A stretch of 64,000 bases of DNA. Source: JAEUQQ01 sp963697285 (GTDB lineage: Bacteria; Acidobacteriota; Vicinamibacteria; Vicinamibacterales; JAFNAJ01). The notes beneath the pieces were generated by a model. It saw nothing but the letters and a program-made list of their open reading frames with translations. It searched no databases and was not told the DNA's origin. The stretch spans positions 1,054,001-1,118,000 of the forward strand of contig CAVONI010000012.1 of assembly GCA_963697285.1 (NCBI GenBank), in the 5' to 3' direction. Shown one piece after another: positions 16,293 through 24,032 of the stretch (the first letter of the stretch is position 1; every line of letters begins with the position of its first letter). The position numbers were made by a program, and so were the translations under genes.

Positions 16293-16299
16293 GCCGTCC

Positions 16300-17952
16300 A
16301 TGGCAGGATTCGGCGGTGTTCGCGTTCGACCGCAGAGAGGCCGACTTCGACGTTTCTTCGCGTGCCTCGGGCTCGTCGCGGTCGCGACCGTCGGACGCGC
16401 GTCCGCAGGCGACAGCATGCCCGAAGACATCCGGGCGCACGTCGAGCGCCTCCGCGAACAGGGCGCGATCACCCTCCGGGGTGACCGCGTCTACAACACG
16501 CCCGAGCTCGCGATGTTCTATGAAGAACGCGGGTTCAGCCCCGCGTGGACGCGGAGGGGGGCGGTCGAGGAGCTGATCGCGGCGATCAGGTCGGTCGAAC
16601 GCGACGGGCTTACGCCCGATCACTATCACCTGCGGGCCATCGAAGACGCCGTCAGGGCAGGTGACAGCGTCACCACAGACCTGCTGGCCACCGACGCGCT
16701 CGTGCACGTCCTGTCACACCTGCGGCGGGGGAAGGTCGACCCGACAACGTTCAGCCGCGAGTGGAACCACGAACCGCGCGCAGACAGCACGACCCTCACC
16801 GAACTCCTCAACCTGTCGTTCATGGCGCCGTCGGTTGGGCACGTGATCGACCAGCAGCGCCCGGCCCACTTCATCTACGAGGGGTTGGTGCGGACGCTCG
16901 CCGAGTACCGGCTCATCGCGCAGCGTGGCGGATGGCCCAGCATCCCCCCGGGCCCCAGGCTGTCGGTCGGCGACAGCGACCGGCGCGTGCCGGCACTCCG
17001 GGAGCGCCTGGCCGCAACCGGCGATCTCGCCGCTGGCGCCGACCGCGCATCCGAGGCGTTCGACGCCGTTGTCGAAGCCGGGATCAAGACCTTCCAGGAT
17101 CGGCACCGCCTGACTCCTGACGGCGTCCTCGGCAAGGCCACGCTCGACGCGCTGAACGTGACGGTGGGCGCTCGCGTCGAGCAGATTCGCGTGAACCTGG
17201 AGCGCGCGCGCTGGGTACTCGGCGGCCTGGGGGATTCGTTCGTGCTGGTCAACCTTCCGGCCTTCAAGGCCTACGTGATCAAGGATCGGTCGATCGCGTG
17301 GGAGGCGCGGACGCAGATCGGGAAGACCGCACGACAGACGCCGACCTTCCGCGCCGACATGCGGTACTTGGTCGTCAACCCGACGTGGACGGTGCCGCCG
17401 ACCATCCTCAGGAACGACATCGTGCCCGCCGCACGCAAGGACCCCGGCTACCTCCAGCGTCGCGGCCTCGTCGCGATCAACTCCGCAGGTGCAGTTGTCG
17501 ATCCCGCGTCAATCGACTGGAGCCGCGCCGCCACCCGCTTCCCCTACACGCTCGAACAGCCCGCCGGTCGCGACAACGCGCTTGGTCGGGTGAAGTTCAT
17601 CTTTCCGAATCCATACGCGATCTTCCTGCACGACACCCCGAGCCGGGCCCTCTTCACGCCCGACGAGCGCACGTTCAGCTCGGGCTGCATCCGGGTCGAG
17701 TCGGCACTCGACCTGGCCGCCGTCCTCCTCGAGGGCACCGACTGGACGCGCGAGAAGGTGGAGCAGGCGGCCGAGTCTGGGAAGACGCAGACGATCCTGC
17801 TCGAGCGTCCACTGCCGGTCGTCATCGTCTACTGGACCGTCAGCGTCGGCGAGAAAGGCGTGGTGCGATTCGCCCGGGACGTGTACTCGTACGATTCCCG
17901 CGTGGCGCGTGCACTCGATGCCCCCGTGCACGGCGCGGTCACTTGGCGGTAG
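16300..17952 (+). CDS. L,D-transpeptidase, YcbB/LdtD family
   Basis: A 550-residue periplasmic enzyme that forms 3-3 peptidoglycan cross-links or attaches proteins to meso-diaminopimelate. An N-terminal signal anchor (about 16-33) precedes the YcbB scaffold domain (AMFYEERGFSPAWT, DGLTPDHYHL), a peptidoglycan-binding helical repeat (AFDAVVEAGIKTFQDRHRL ... DGVLGKATLDALN) and the YkuD catalytic domain. The latter has HDTPS (His444) and FSSGCIRVE (Cys463, Arg465). The size and domain order match E. coli LdtD (615). ATG 16300 is chosen because TAGAAT lies 7 nt before it. The divergent neighbour is the MepK-like endopeptidase, the enzyme expected to reopen such links. Confidence 0.93.
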   Translation: MAGFGGVRVRPQRGRLRRFFACLGLVAVATVGRASAGDSMPEDIRAHVERLREQGAITLRGDRVYNTPELAMFYEERGFSPAWTRRGAVEELIAAIRSVERDGLTPDHYHLRAIEDAVRAGDSVTTDLLATDALVHVLSHLRRGKVDPTTFSREWNHEPRADSTTLTELLNLSFMAPSVGHVIDQQRPAHFIYEGLVRTLAEYRLIAQRGGWPSIPPGPRLSVGDSDRRVPALRERLAATGDLAAGADRASEAFDAVVEAGIKTFQDRHRLTPDGVLGKATLDALNVTVGARVEQIRVNLERARWVLGGLGDSFVLVNLPAFKAYVIKDRSIAWEARTQIGKTARQTPTFRADMRYLVVNPTWTVPPTILRNDIVPAARKDPGYLQRRGLVAINSAGAVVDPASIDWSRAATRFPYTLEQPAGRDNALGRVKFIFPNPYAIFLHDTPSRALFTPDERTFSSGCIRVESALDLAAVLLEGTDWTREKVEQAAESGKTQTILLERPLPVVIVYWTVSVGEKGVVRFARDVYSYDSRVARALDAPVHGAVTWR

Positions 17953-18078
17953 GATCACGGCGCTGTCCGCACCACTTGGTCCACGTCCGGCACGGTGTCG
18001 GCGATGCATGTCGTCGGGCCACGGTGGGCGGCCCCGTCGATTGCACCCGGCCGCGTGCAGGCCGCGAGGAGTCGGAGT

Positions 18079-18945
18079 TTGAGCGAACACCGCGTTCTGC
18101 TGACGACGACCGACCCCGCATTCGTTGCCGGGCTCCGCACGACGCGGGCTCTCGCCGGGTGTGAGGTCGTCACCGCGAACGGCCCGCGCGAGGCCGAGCG
18201 CAGCCTGCGCGCGACACCGTTCGACGCCGTGATCGGCAACCCCGACACGTCACTGGACGAGGACCTCCGACTCCTCGCGGACCTCCGGCGAATCCAACCC
18301 GGCGTGCGGTTCATCGCCCTTTCACCAGCTGCCTCGGCCGAGTCCATCATCGCGGCCTTGCAGGTCCGGGCGTTCGCCTGCTTCAGCGCGCCGTTCGATT
18401 TCGGCGAGATCGCCTCGATGACGCGCCGGGCCATCCACGACGCGGAGGGCAGCGACGGCATCGACGTGCTGTCCGGCGTCCCCAACTGGATCGCGCTCCG
18501 CGTGCGCTGCCGCATCGTGGCCGCCGAGCGGCTCATGCGCTTCATGACCGAGCTGCGCACCGACATGCCGGCAGCGGAGCGCGACCTGCTGATGACTGCG
18601 TTCCGCGAGTTGCTCATGAACGCGATGGAGCACGGTGCGGGATTCAATCCCGACCAGGTCGTTTACGTCACCGCGACGCGGACTGCGCGTGCCATCGTCT
18701 ACTACTTCAAGGACCCGGGGCCGGGCTTCGATCGCGCTGCCCTCGCGCATGCCCGCGACGTCGGCTCGGTGGACGATCCCGTCACGCACCTGGAGCACCG
18801 TGCCGACAAGGGCAAGCGTGCCGGCGGCTTCGGCATGTTGCTGGTGCGTGAGATCGTCGATGAACTCGTCTACAACGAGCGCGGCAACGAGGTGATGCTG
18901 ATCAAGCACCTGCCACGTCCCGAACCACCGCAGCACGCGCCATGA
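18079..18945 (+). CDS. degenerate receiver domain fused to HATPase (anti-sigma/RsbW-like) domain
   Basis: A 288-residue cytosolic protein. Residues 1-115 have the receiver fold (HRVLLTTTDPAF ... EIASMTRR), but the phospho-acceptor Asp is Asn (FDAVIGNPD) and the conserved Lys is Ala (CFSAPFD), so phosphorylation is not expected. Residues 150-280 form a GHKL ATPase: N-box FRELLMNAMEHG, DPGPGFD and GGFGMLLVREIVDEL. There is no His phosphotransfer site, which resembles RsbW-type serine kinases. The TTG at 18079 has GAGGAG eight bases upstream and starts exactly at the receiver domain; ATGs at 17995 and 18004 are alternatives. Its stop overlaps the start of the AI-2E gene (ATGA). Confidence 0.75.
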   Translation: MSEHRVLLTTTDPAFVAGLRTTRALAGCEVVTANGPREAERSLRATPFDAVIGNPDTSLDEDLRLLADLRRIQPGVRFIALSPAASAESIIAALQVRAFACFSAPFDFGEIASMTRRAIHDAEGSDGIDVLSGVPNWIALRVRCRIVAAERLMRFMTELRTDMPAAERDLLMTAFRELLMNAMEHGAGFNPDQVVYVTATRTARAIVYYFKDPGPGFDRAALAHARDVGSVDDPVTHLEHRADKGKRAGGFGMLLVREIVDELVYNERGNEVMLIKHLPRPEPPQHAP

Positions 18946-19979
18946 TCAAGGGGGTGCTGGTCATCGGCGTCGCATCCATCCTGCTGGCGTACCTGGTCAC
19001 GCCCCTTGCCGTGTGGGTACAGCGGCGGGTACGCCACGGGCCCGAGCGTCGGCCTCTGTCGCGCAGCCTCGCCATCCTGGCGGTCTTCGGCGCGGGCGCA
19101 CTGGGCGTGCTGGCCATCTACCTCCTGCTGGCGCCGCGGTACGAGTTCCAGATGGCCGAGGTGCAGCGGCAACTGCCCCTTCACGTCGAACGTGCGATCG
19201 GCCGGATCAGGGCGTTGGAACGCGTGCCGCGGGCGCTCGGCCTGCCGTTGAGCATCGAGCGCTCGGCCATCGACTTCACCATGGAGGCCATCAGGAGATT
19301 CGAGCGCGAGGTCAGGCTCGTGATGAGCGAGGTGCTCGGTGGGCTCTCGCTGGTCTCGTGGTTGGCGCTCGCGCCGCTGATCGCCCTGACGCTGCTCGAG
19401 AGCTTCCCTGCCTTCCGGCGATCGGCCATGCGCGTGATGCCGACCGACCACCTGGCGTGGCGCAGCGGCGAGTTCTTCCTGCACGTGAACATGGTGCTGG
19501 CGGGGTACGTGCGTGCACAGGCAGTCTCCGCGCTGTTCATCGGTGTGGCGACGACAGCCCTGCTGCTGGTTGCACGCGTCCCCAACGGCCTGGTCCTGGG
19601 ACTGGCCGCGGGTGTCCTCGAGTTCCTGCCCGTCGTCGGCCCGCTGACCATCGCCCTGGCCGTGTCGGTGGTGACCGACGGCCCGCGCCTGGTGGTCGTC
19701 CTGGCAGGCCTCGCGGCGCTGCGCCTGGTGCAGGACTACGTCATCTTTCCGCGCCTGCTCGGCCGCAGCATGCACCTGCATCCGGCCGCCGTCGTGGTCG
19801 CCATCCTCGCGGGTGCACACGCCGGGGGCATCGTGGGCGTGCTGGTCGCGGTTCCCCTGGTCGGCCTCGCGGCCGTGGCCTGGCGTCACTGGCGCGACTA
19901 CCGGGCGATCGAACGCCTGGTGAGGGAACATGCCAGAGCGCGGGAGGCTGCAGCGCGCGACACCGACGAACCGCAGTAG
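18942..19979 (+). CDS. AI-2E family (PerM/DUF20) membrane protein
   Basis: A 345-residue polytopic membrane protein of the AI-2E/PerM family. Hydrophobic N-terminal pairs (about 4-22, 45-65) are followed by a soluble helical stretch (EFQMAEVQRQL ... FEREVRLV) and the conserved C-terminal half with LAGYVRAQAVSALFIGVATT, LEFLPVVGPL and LRLVQDYVIFPRLLGRSMHLHP, which is the family signature. Members export small molecules or sodium; the AI-2 name is historical. It overlaps the HATPase gene by four bases, so the two are translationally coupled and perhaps functionally linked. It has no close downstream partner. Confidence 0.9.
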   Translation: MIKGVLVIGVASILLAYLVTPLAVWVQRRVRHGPERRPLSRSLAILAVFGAGALGVLAIYLLLAPRYEFQMAEVQRQLPLHVERAIGRIRALERVPRALGLPLSIERSAIDFTMEAIRRFEREVRLVMSEVLGGLSLVSWLALAPLIALTLLESFPAFRRSAMRVMPTDHLAWRSGEFFLHVNMVLAGYVRAQAVSALFIGVATTALLLVARVPNGLVLGLAAGVLEFLPVVGPLTIALAVSVVTDGPRLVVVLAGLAALRLVQDYVIFPRLLGRSMHLHPAAVVVAILAGAHAGGIVGVLVAVPLVGLAAVAWRHWRDYRAIERLVREHARAREAAARDTDEPQ

Positions 19980-20168
19980 CAGGTCCGAGGCGGGCTCGAG
20001 ACGTGGCCGCGACGCTCGGACTCCGTCATGTCGTGAATGTCATTTCTTGCGACAGGTGTCGAACGTATTTACAGGTCACGCGCAATGTCGTGTTGGAGGT
20101 GGCCAGACACCCAGCAAAGGGCCCGCCTGACCGTTGGCGCGATATTGGCTCCGGTCGAACGCTGACTC

Positions 20169-22397
20169 ATGAATCGCCCCCTCGCGAACCGTGCACTGGT
20201 CACCCTGACGGCCGGGCTGGTGCTGCTGCTGGTGGTGGGCCTCGCCTCGGTGTTCCTCGTCCTCGAGTCACAGCGAGCCGCCGGGCGTGCGGCGCAGGCG
20301 CAGCTCGTCGTTGACGAGCTGGTGAGCGTGCACGACCTCACGCGGGATGTGGAACTGGCGGAGCGAGCGTGGCGACTGACGGGCGAACGCGCCGAACTGG
20401 TCCCGGTGACCGGATCGTGGGTCGAGGTGAACGACCATCTCGACCGGCTCGAACAGCTGACGCGCGACGATGAGGTGCAGCGTGCGCGACTCGAGACCAT
20501 TCGTTCCATCGCCGCGCGGCACTTCGACATCGCGCGGACGCTGGCACAGGCGCGGGCCGCCGACCGCACGGCGACCGGGACCATCGACCGTGGCGTGTAC
20601 CTGGATCTCGACGCGCAACTCGCCGCCGCGATCGGGGCCGAGACGCGCGTCCTGGCCGATCGCCGTGCTCGAGCCGCGGTCCAGGCGACGCTGGCGTCCT
20701 GGTCGGTGCCCGTGGCGTTCGTGGTCGGCCTGAGCATCGTGATCCTGGCCGTCCGTGCGCGGCGCGACCTGACCCAACGCGAGCGCCTGCTGCATCGGCT
20801 GGGAGAGCTGGCGGCCATCGTCGAGCACTCCGCAGATGGCATGTGCGTGGTCGACGCCGACGGCCGCATCCAGCATCCCAATCAGGCGGCAGCGCACGTC
20901 CTCCACTCGTCGAGCCGCGACCTGACCGGGATGCCCTTCCTCGACATCGTCGTGGCCGCGGAGCGGACGGCCGTCGAGACCCTCATCGCGCGCGTGCGCG
21001 GCGGCGCGCCTGAAGCCGCGGCCACCCTGCAGCTGGTCTTGCCCGATGGGGCCTTGCTCGACGTGCAGGCCATGCTGTCGCCCCTGCGTCGCGACCCGAG
21101 CCCCGAGGGGAGCGGCGTGGTGATCAGCTTCCGCGATGTCACCGCGCAATCGAGGGCGGAGCGCGAACTGCACCGCGCCCACCACAGCCTGATCGCCTCG
21201 ATGGACGAGGCCGCGCAACGCACGGCCGAGATCGCGAAGCTGACAGAGCTGAGTGAACTCCTGCAGTCGTGCACGTCTGTCGACGACGCCTGGAAGGTCA
21301 TCGCGCGGGTGATGAGCGAGTTGCTGCCGTCGGACGGGGGCGCGGTCAGCGTCCTCGGGCCCTCCAAGGCACTGCTGGAAACGGTATCGACCTTTGGCGA
21401 CTCCGCGACGCTCGCGCTCTTCGCGGCCGAAGACTGCTGGGCGCTGCGGCGAGGACGCCTGCACCGCATCGATGACCCCGCTGCCAGCCTCGCCTGTCAC
21501 CACCAGACCGCGAGCCCGGTTATTGGCACCCTCTGCATGCCGCTGATGGCACAGGGAGAGACGATTGGCGTGATCTCGGTGAGGCCGACGCCAGGCGTGA
21601 CGCCGACCCAGCCCGTCGAGGTGCGGCAGCGCCTGCTGACGGCAGCCGCGCAGCAGATTGCCGTGGCGATTGCCAACCTCCGCCTGCGCGAGTCGCTGCG
21701 CCAGCAGTCCATCCGCGACCAGTTGACGGGCCTCTTCAACCGGCGCTTCCTCGAGGAGAGCCTGGCGCGCGAGGTGAGACGTGCGGAGCGGCACAACTCG
21801 CACGTGTCAGTGATGATGCTCGATGTCGATCACTTCAAGCGCTTCAACGACTCCTGGGGTCACGAGGCCGGCGACCTCGTGCTCCGCGAAATCGGCGCGT
21901 TGCTCGATCAGGCGGTGCGGGACGGCGACGTCGCGTGCCGGTTCGGCGGCGAGGAGTTCGCGGTCGTGATGCCCGACGCACCGTTCGAGATTGCCCTCCT
22001 GCGGGCCGAGCAACTGCGACTGCGCATGAAGGGCATGGCGATCGGCGTCGCGCGACCGGCGCTGGGCACCGTCACCGTCTCGATAGGCGTCGCGAGCTAC
22101 CGCACGCACGGACTCGATGGCGAACGGGTGCTGCGCGCGGCCGACGAGGCGCTCTACCTGGCCAAGCAGGCGGGGCGTGATCGTGTCGCCGGGGCCGAGC
22201 CTCCCGCAATGCTGAGCCTCACGGGGCCGACGGCCCCGCTTCGCCGGGCACTGCTCGACGCCCGACACCCGCACACCACACCGTCACCGACCCGCCGAAC
22301 CGGCCGATGTAGCGCGCGGTTCCACCCCAACCGTGGGTTGAAGCCGGTCGAATGTGGGTCGGGTCGAATTGGGGTCTGGGGTCGAATTGGGGTCTGA
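20169..22397 (+). CDS. diguanylate cyclase with CHASE3, PAS and GAF domains
   Basis: A 742-residue membrane-bound sensor that makes c-di-GMP from two GTP. Two membrane segments (about 9-31 and 176-196) bracket a periplasmic CHASE3 domain (ELVSVHDLTRDVELAERAWRL). Next come PAS (about 215-325, IVEHSADGMCVVDADGRIQ), GAF (about 360-515) and GGDEF (520-680). The active site is FGGEEF (592-597). The inhibitory RxxD site is RDGD (584-587), so product feedback is likely. The last 60 residues are unstructured, and the final GVWGRIGV is read through palindrome P1 sequence, which also supplies the stop codon. No EAL domain is present. Confidence 0.93.
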   Translation: MNRPLANRALVTLTAGLVLLLVVGLASVFLVLESQRAAGRAAQAQLVVDELVSVHDLTRDVELAERAWRLTGERAELVPVTGSWVEVNDHLDRLEQLTRDDEVQRARLETIRSIAARHFDIARTLAQARAADRTATGTIDRGVYLDLDAQLAAAIGAETRVLADRRARAAVQATLASWSVPVAFVVGLSIVILAVRARRDLTQRERLLHRLGELAAIVEHSADGMCVVDADGRIQHPNQAAAHVLHSSSRDLTGMPFLDIVVAAERTAVETLIARVRGGAPEAAATLQLVLPDGALLDVQAMLSPLRRDPSPEGSGVVISFRDVTAQSRAERELHRAHHSLIASMDEAAQRTAEIAKLTELSELLQSCTSVDDAWKVIARVMSELLPSDGGAVSVLGPSKALLETVSTFGDSATLALFAAEDCWALRRGRLHRIDDPAASLACHHQTASPVIGTLCMPLMAQGETIGVISVRPTPGVTPTQPVEVRQRLLTAAAQQIAVAIANLRLRESLRQQSIRDQLTGLFNRRFLEESLAREVRRAERHNSHVSVMMLDVDHFKRFNDSWGHEAGDLVLREIGALLDQAVRDGDVACRFGGEEFAVVMPDAPFEIALLRAEQLRLRMKGMAIGVARPALGTVTVSIGVASYRTHGLDGERVLRAADEALYLAKQAGRDRVAGAEPPAMLSLTGPTAPLRRALLDARHPHTTPSPTRRTGRCSARFHPNRGLKPVECGSGRIGVWGRIGV

Positions 22398-22405
22398 CCC
22401 CAATT
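22367..22405. repeat. palindrome family P1, copy 5, with a partial tandem unit
   Basis: A full palindrome (22385-22405) has arm AATTGGGGTC around a central T. It is preceded by a half copy (22367-22379) reached by duplication of GGGTCGAATTGGGGTCTG. The diguanylate cyclase gene ends inside it, with the TGA at 22395-22397. Confidence 0.88.
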
Positions 22406-22822
22406 GGTTGGAAAGCGTCTCGCGTCCCCACTGAATCGTAAACGCGCGTTTCCCCGTGAGACGCCTTGACGCCGGCGCAACGGCCGATCACGGCCATCTA
22501 TGGGTGACACCTGGCGTTTGCGCGACGACAACCTGCGTGAATTGGGGTCTGACCCCAATTCGCCCATTCCCCGCATTCCCCCAGTCTGGAGACCGCCGAG
22601 ACCGGCTCATCGATTGGCCGGTGCGGCCGACGGATTGGCGGGCACGGGGAACGTAGGAACTGCGCGCATCGCGTAAGGGCTGCTCGATGGTGGTCACTGA
22701 ACGCACATGCGCTCGTCGTGGTGGAACCGCGGCTCGGCCTGTATTTCGGGGCACACAGAGGCACGACTCTTGCTTGGATTGGTGGTGTTTCCCATTCATC
22801 TCCGTCTGCAAAGAGGATCCAC
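22398..22822. other. 425-bp region with palindromes but no gene
   Basis: It holds P1 copy 5 (end) and copy 6. Short frames in both directions lack conserved motifs. A ribosome site (AGAGGA) at the right edge belongs to the small gene at 22823. Nothing else was identified. Confidence 0.5.
22539..22561. repeat. palindrome family P1, copy 6 (23 nt)
   Basis: The arm GAATTGGGGTC is mirrored around T with no mismatch. It is paired with copy 5, 133 bp away. Confidence 0.9.
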
Positions 22823-23076
22823 ATGGCCCTCATGGCTTCGACCGAACTCTGGCGTCTGAAGAGCAGCACGAATCGCAGGGACGCGGCACGATGCGTCGCC
22901 GCGACGCATCCCGCGGGGTGGAGTTGCGCTACGAGATCAATGCTCATCCGCTCGTCAGCAAGGTGGTGGAGTCGTGGTCAGACGTCGATCTCCAGGCGCA
23001 GGTCTGGCGCGAGGGGCTCGAGTCGCGCGGCTGGGTGGCGGCTCCGGCACGCAAGATGCGCCTGCGGCGTCATTGA
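22823..23076 (+). pseudogene. small conserved hypothetical protein, apparent one-base frameshift
   Basis: ATG 22823 has AGAGGA five bases upstream and begins STELWRLKSSTNRRDAARC ... ATHPAGW. The frame then fails, while the next frame continues sensibly as ELRYEINAHPLVSKVVESWS, ending ESRGWVAAP ... RRH at 23076. One missing G at about 22919 (GTGGAG for GTGGGAG) would join the halves into an 84-residue basic protein with a Trp-rich alpha/beta pattern. If the frameshift is real, only a 61-residue product from ATG 22891 is possible. No function is known to me; the reconstruction is inferred. Confidence 0.45.
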
Positions 23077-23148
23077 GACGCCGCGCCGCCAGCGGCGCGA
23101 CGCAACCTGCGGCCCGACCCAACCCGTCCATCACCCTTCTGGCTGTGG

Positions 23149-23154
23149 TAGCGT
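23149..23154 (+). promoter_or_regulatory. putative -10 box for a leaderless transcript of 23161-23592
   Basis: TAGCGT, 6 nt before the GTG start at 23161. The -35 region is poor. Confidence 0.35.
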
Positions 23155-23160
23155 CGTCGG

Positions 23161-23592
23161 GTGTCTGACACCACCGCTCTGCAGGGGCCGCACATCATGG
23201 CGGCCCTCCTCTGCCAGCATGTCGACCGGCGCCCTGACGGGTCCACCGACATCCTCGGCGTCATCGACGGCCTGGTCGTCGAGCCCACCGACACCGAGAC
23301 CGACCCGCTGGGGCTGAAGCCCATGGCGTTGTTGCCGCTGCGCGCGGTCGTCATCCTGCGCGCGGGCAGCGAACGGGGCTGGCACTCGCTCGGAATCCAG
23401 GGCATCTTCCCTGGCGGGCAGCCCGGTCCGGCCATGCGCACCCGCATCGAGTTCACCGACGAAGCGCCGGGCGCCACCATCAACATCCCGGTCGAACTCG
23501 AGGTTCACCACGAGGGCATGTACGAGTTCGACGTGGTCTACGACGGTCGCGTCCTCACGAGGATGTCGCTGCAGATCGTCGTGGGGGATTAA
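23161..23592 (+). CDS. conserved hypothetical protein (DUF6941-like)
   Basis: A 143-residue cytosolic beta-rich protein starting at GTG 23161. The N-terminal half (HIMAALLCQHVDRRPDGS, ILGVIDGLVV) has the pattern 'data type / policy / purpose' of DUF6941-type proteins. The C-terminal half (IEFTDEAPGATINIPVELEV, GMYEFDVVYDGRVLTRMSLQ) looks like an immunoglobulin-like strand set. I recognise no catalytic residues. It converges on dut with only eight bases between stop codons. The family name is tentative. Confidence 0.7.
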   Translation: MSDTTALQGPHIMAALLCQHVDRRPDGSTDILGVIDGLVVEPTDTETDPLGLKPMALLPLRAVVILRAGSERGWHSLGIQGIFPGGQPGPAMRTRIEFTDEAPGATINIPVELEVHHEGMYEFDVVYDGRVLTRMSLQIVVGD

Positions 23593-23600
23593 GTCGTAGT

Positions 23601-24032
23601 CTATCCGCCGGTCGAGCCGAATCCTCCGCGCGACGAGGAGGCGATTTCGTCCACATCCTCGAACTCCACGCGCGTCACCGGCAGGATGAGTCCCTGGGCG
23701 ATTCGCTCGCCCTGCGCGATCGTCACCGGCGCGTCGGTGACGTTCATCACCTGCACCTTCACTTCGTCCGTCGGCCCGCAGTAGTCACGGTCGACCACCC
23801 CCACGGCGTTCGCCACGACGAGCCCCTTCTTGAGCGGCAGCGAACTCCTCGCGACGATGGCGAGGAAGTGGCCGGGCGGGGCTTCGATGACGAGCCCCGT
23901 GCCGACCAGGCGAACCTCGCGCGGACCCACCACGACCTCGTCGCGCGCGGCGAGATCGAACGCGGCCGCTCCGGCACTGTGGTATTCGGGCATCGACACC
24001 GCCGGATCGAGCCGGCGGACCCTGATCCGCAC
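23601..24032 (-). CDS. dut: dUTP diphosphatase
   Basis: A 143-residue trimeric dUTPase (dUTP to dUMP and pyrophosphate), keeping uracil out of DNA and supplying dUMP for dTMP. All five motifs are present: AGAAAFDLAA (1), ARSSLPLKKGL (2), NAVGVVDRDYCG (3), GERIAQGLI (4) and the P-loop-like RGGFGSTGG at the C-terminus (5). The GTG at 24032 follows the TAG stop of the upstream S9 gene directly, so translation is probably coupled. It is intact even though its upstream neighbour is riddled with frameshifts. Confidence 0.96.
   Translation of the reverse strand: MRIRVRRLDPAVSMPEYHSAGAAAFDLAARDEVVVGPREVRLVGTGLVIEAPPGHFLAIVARSSLPLKKGLVVANAVGVVDRDYCGPTDEVKVQVMNVTDAPVTIAQGERIAQGLILPVTRVEFEDVDEIASSSRGGFGSTGG

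Noticed and set aside
15709..16299. N-terminal extension of the L,D-transpeptidase back to 15709
   Set aside because: It would be antisense to the DUF882 gene and precede the signal anchor; a -10 box lies just before ATG 16300.
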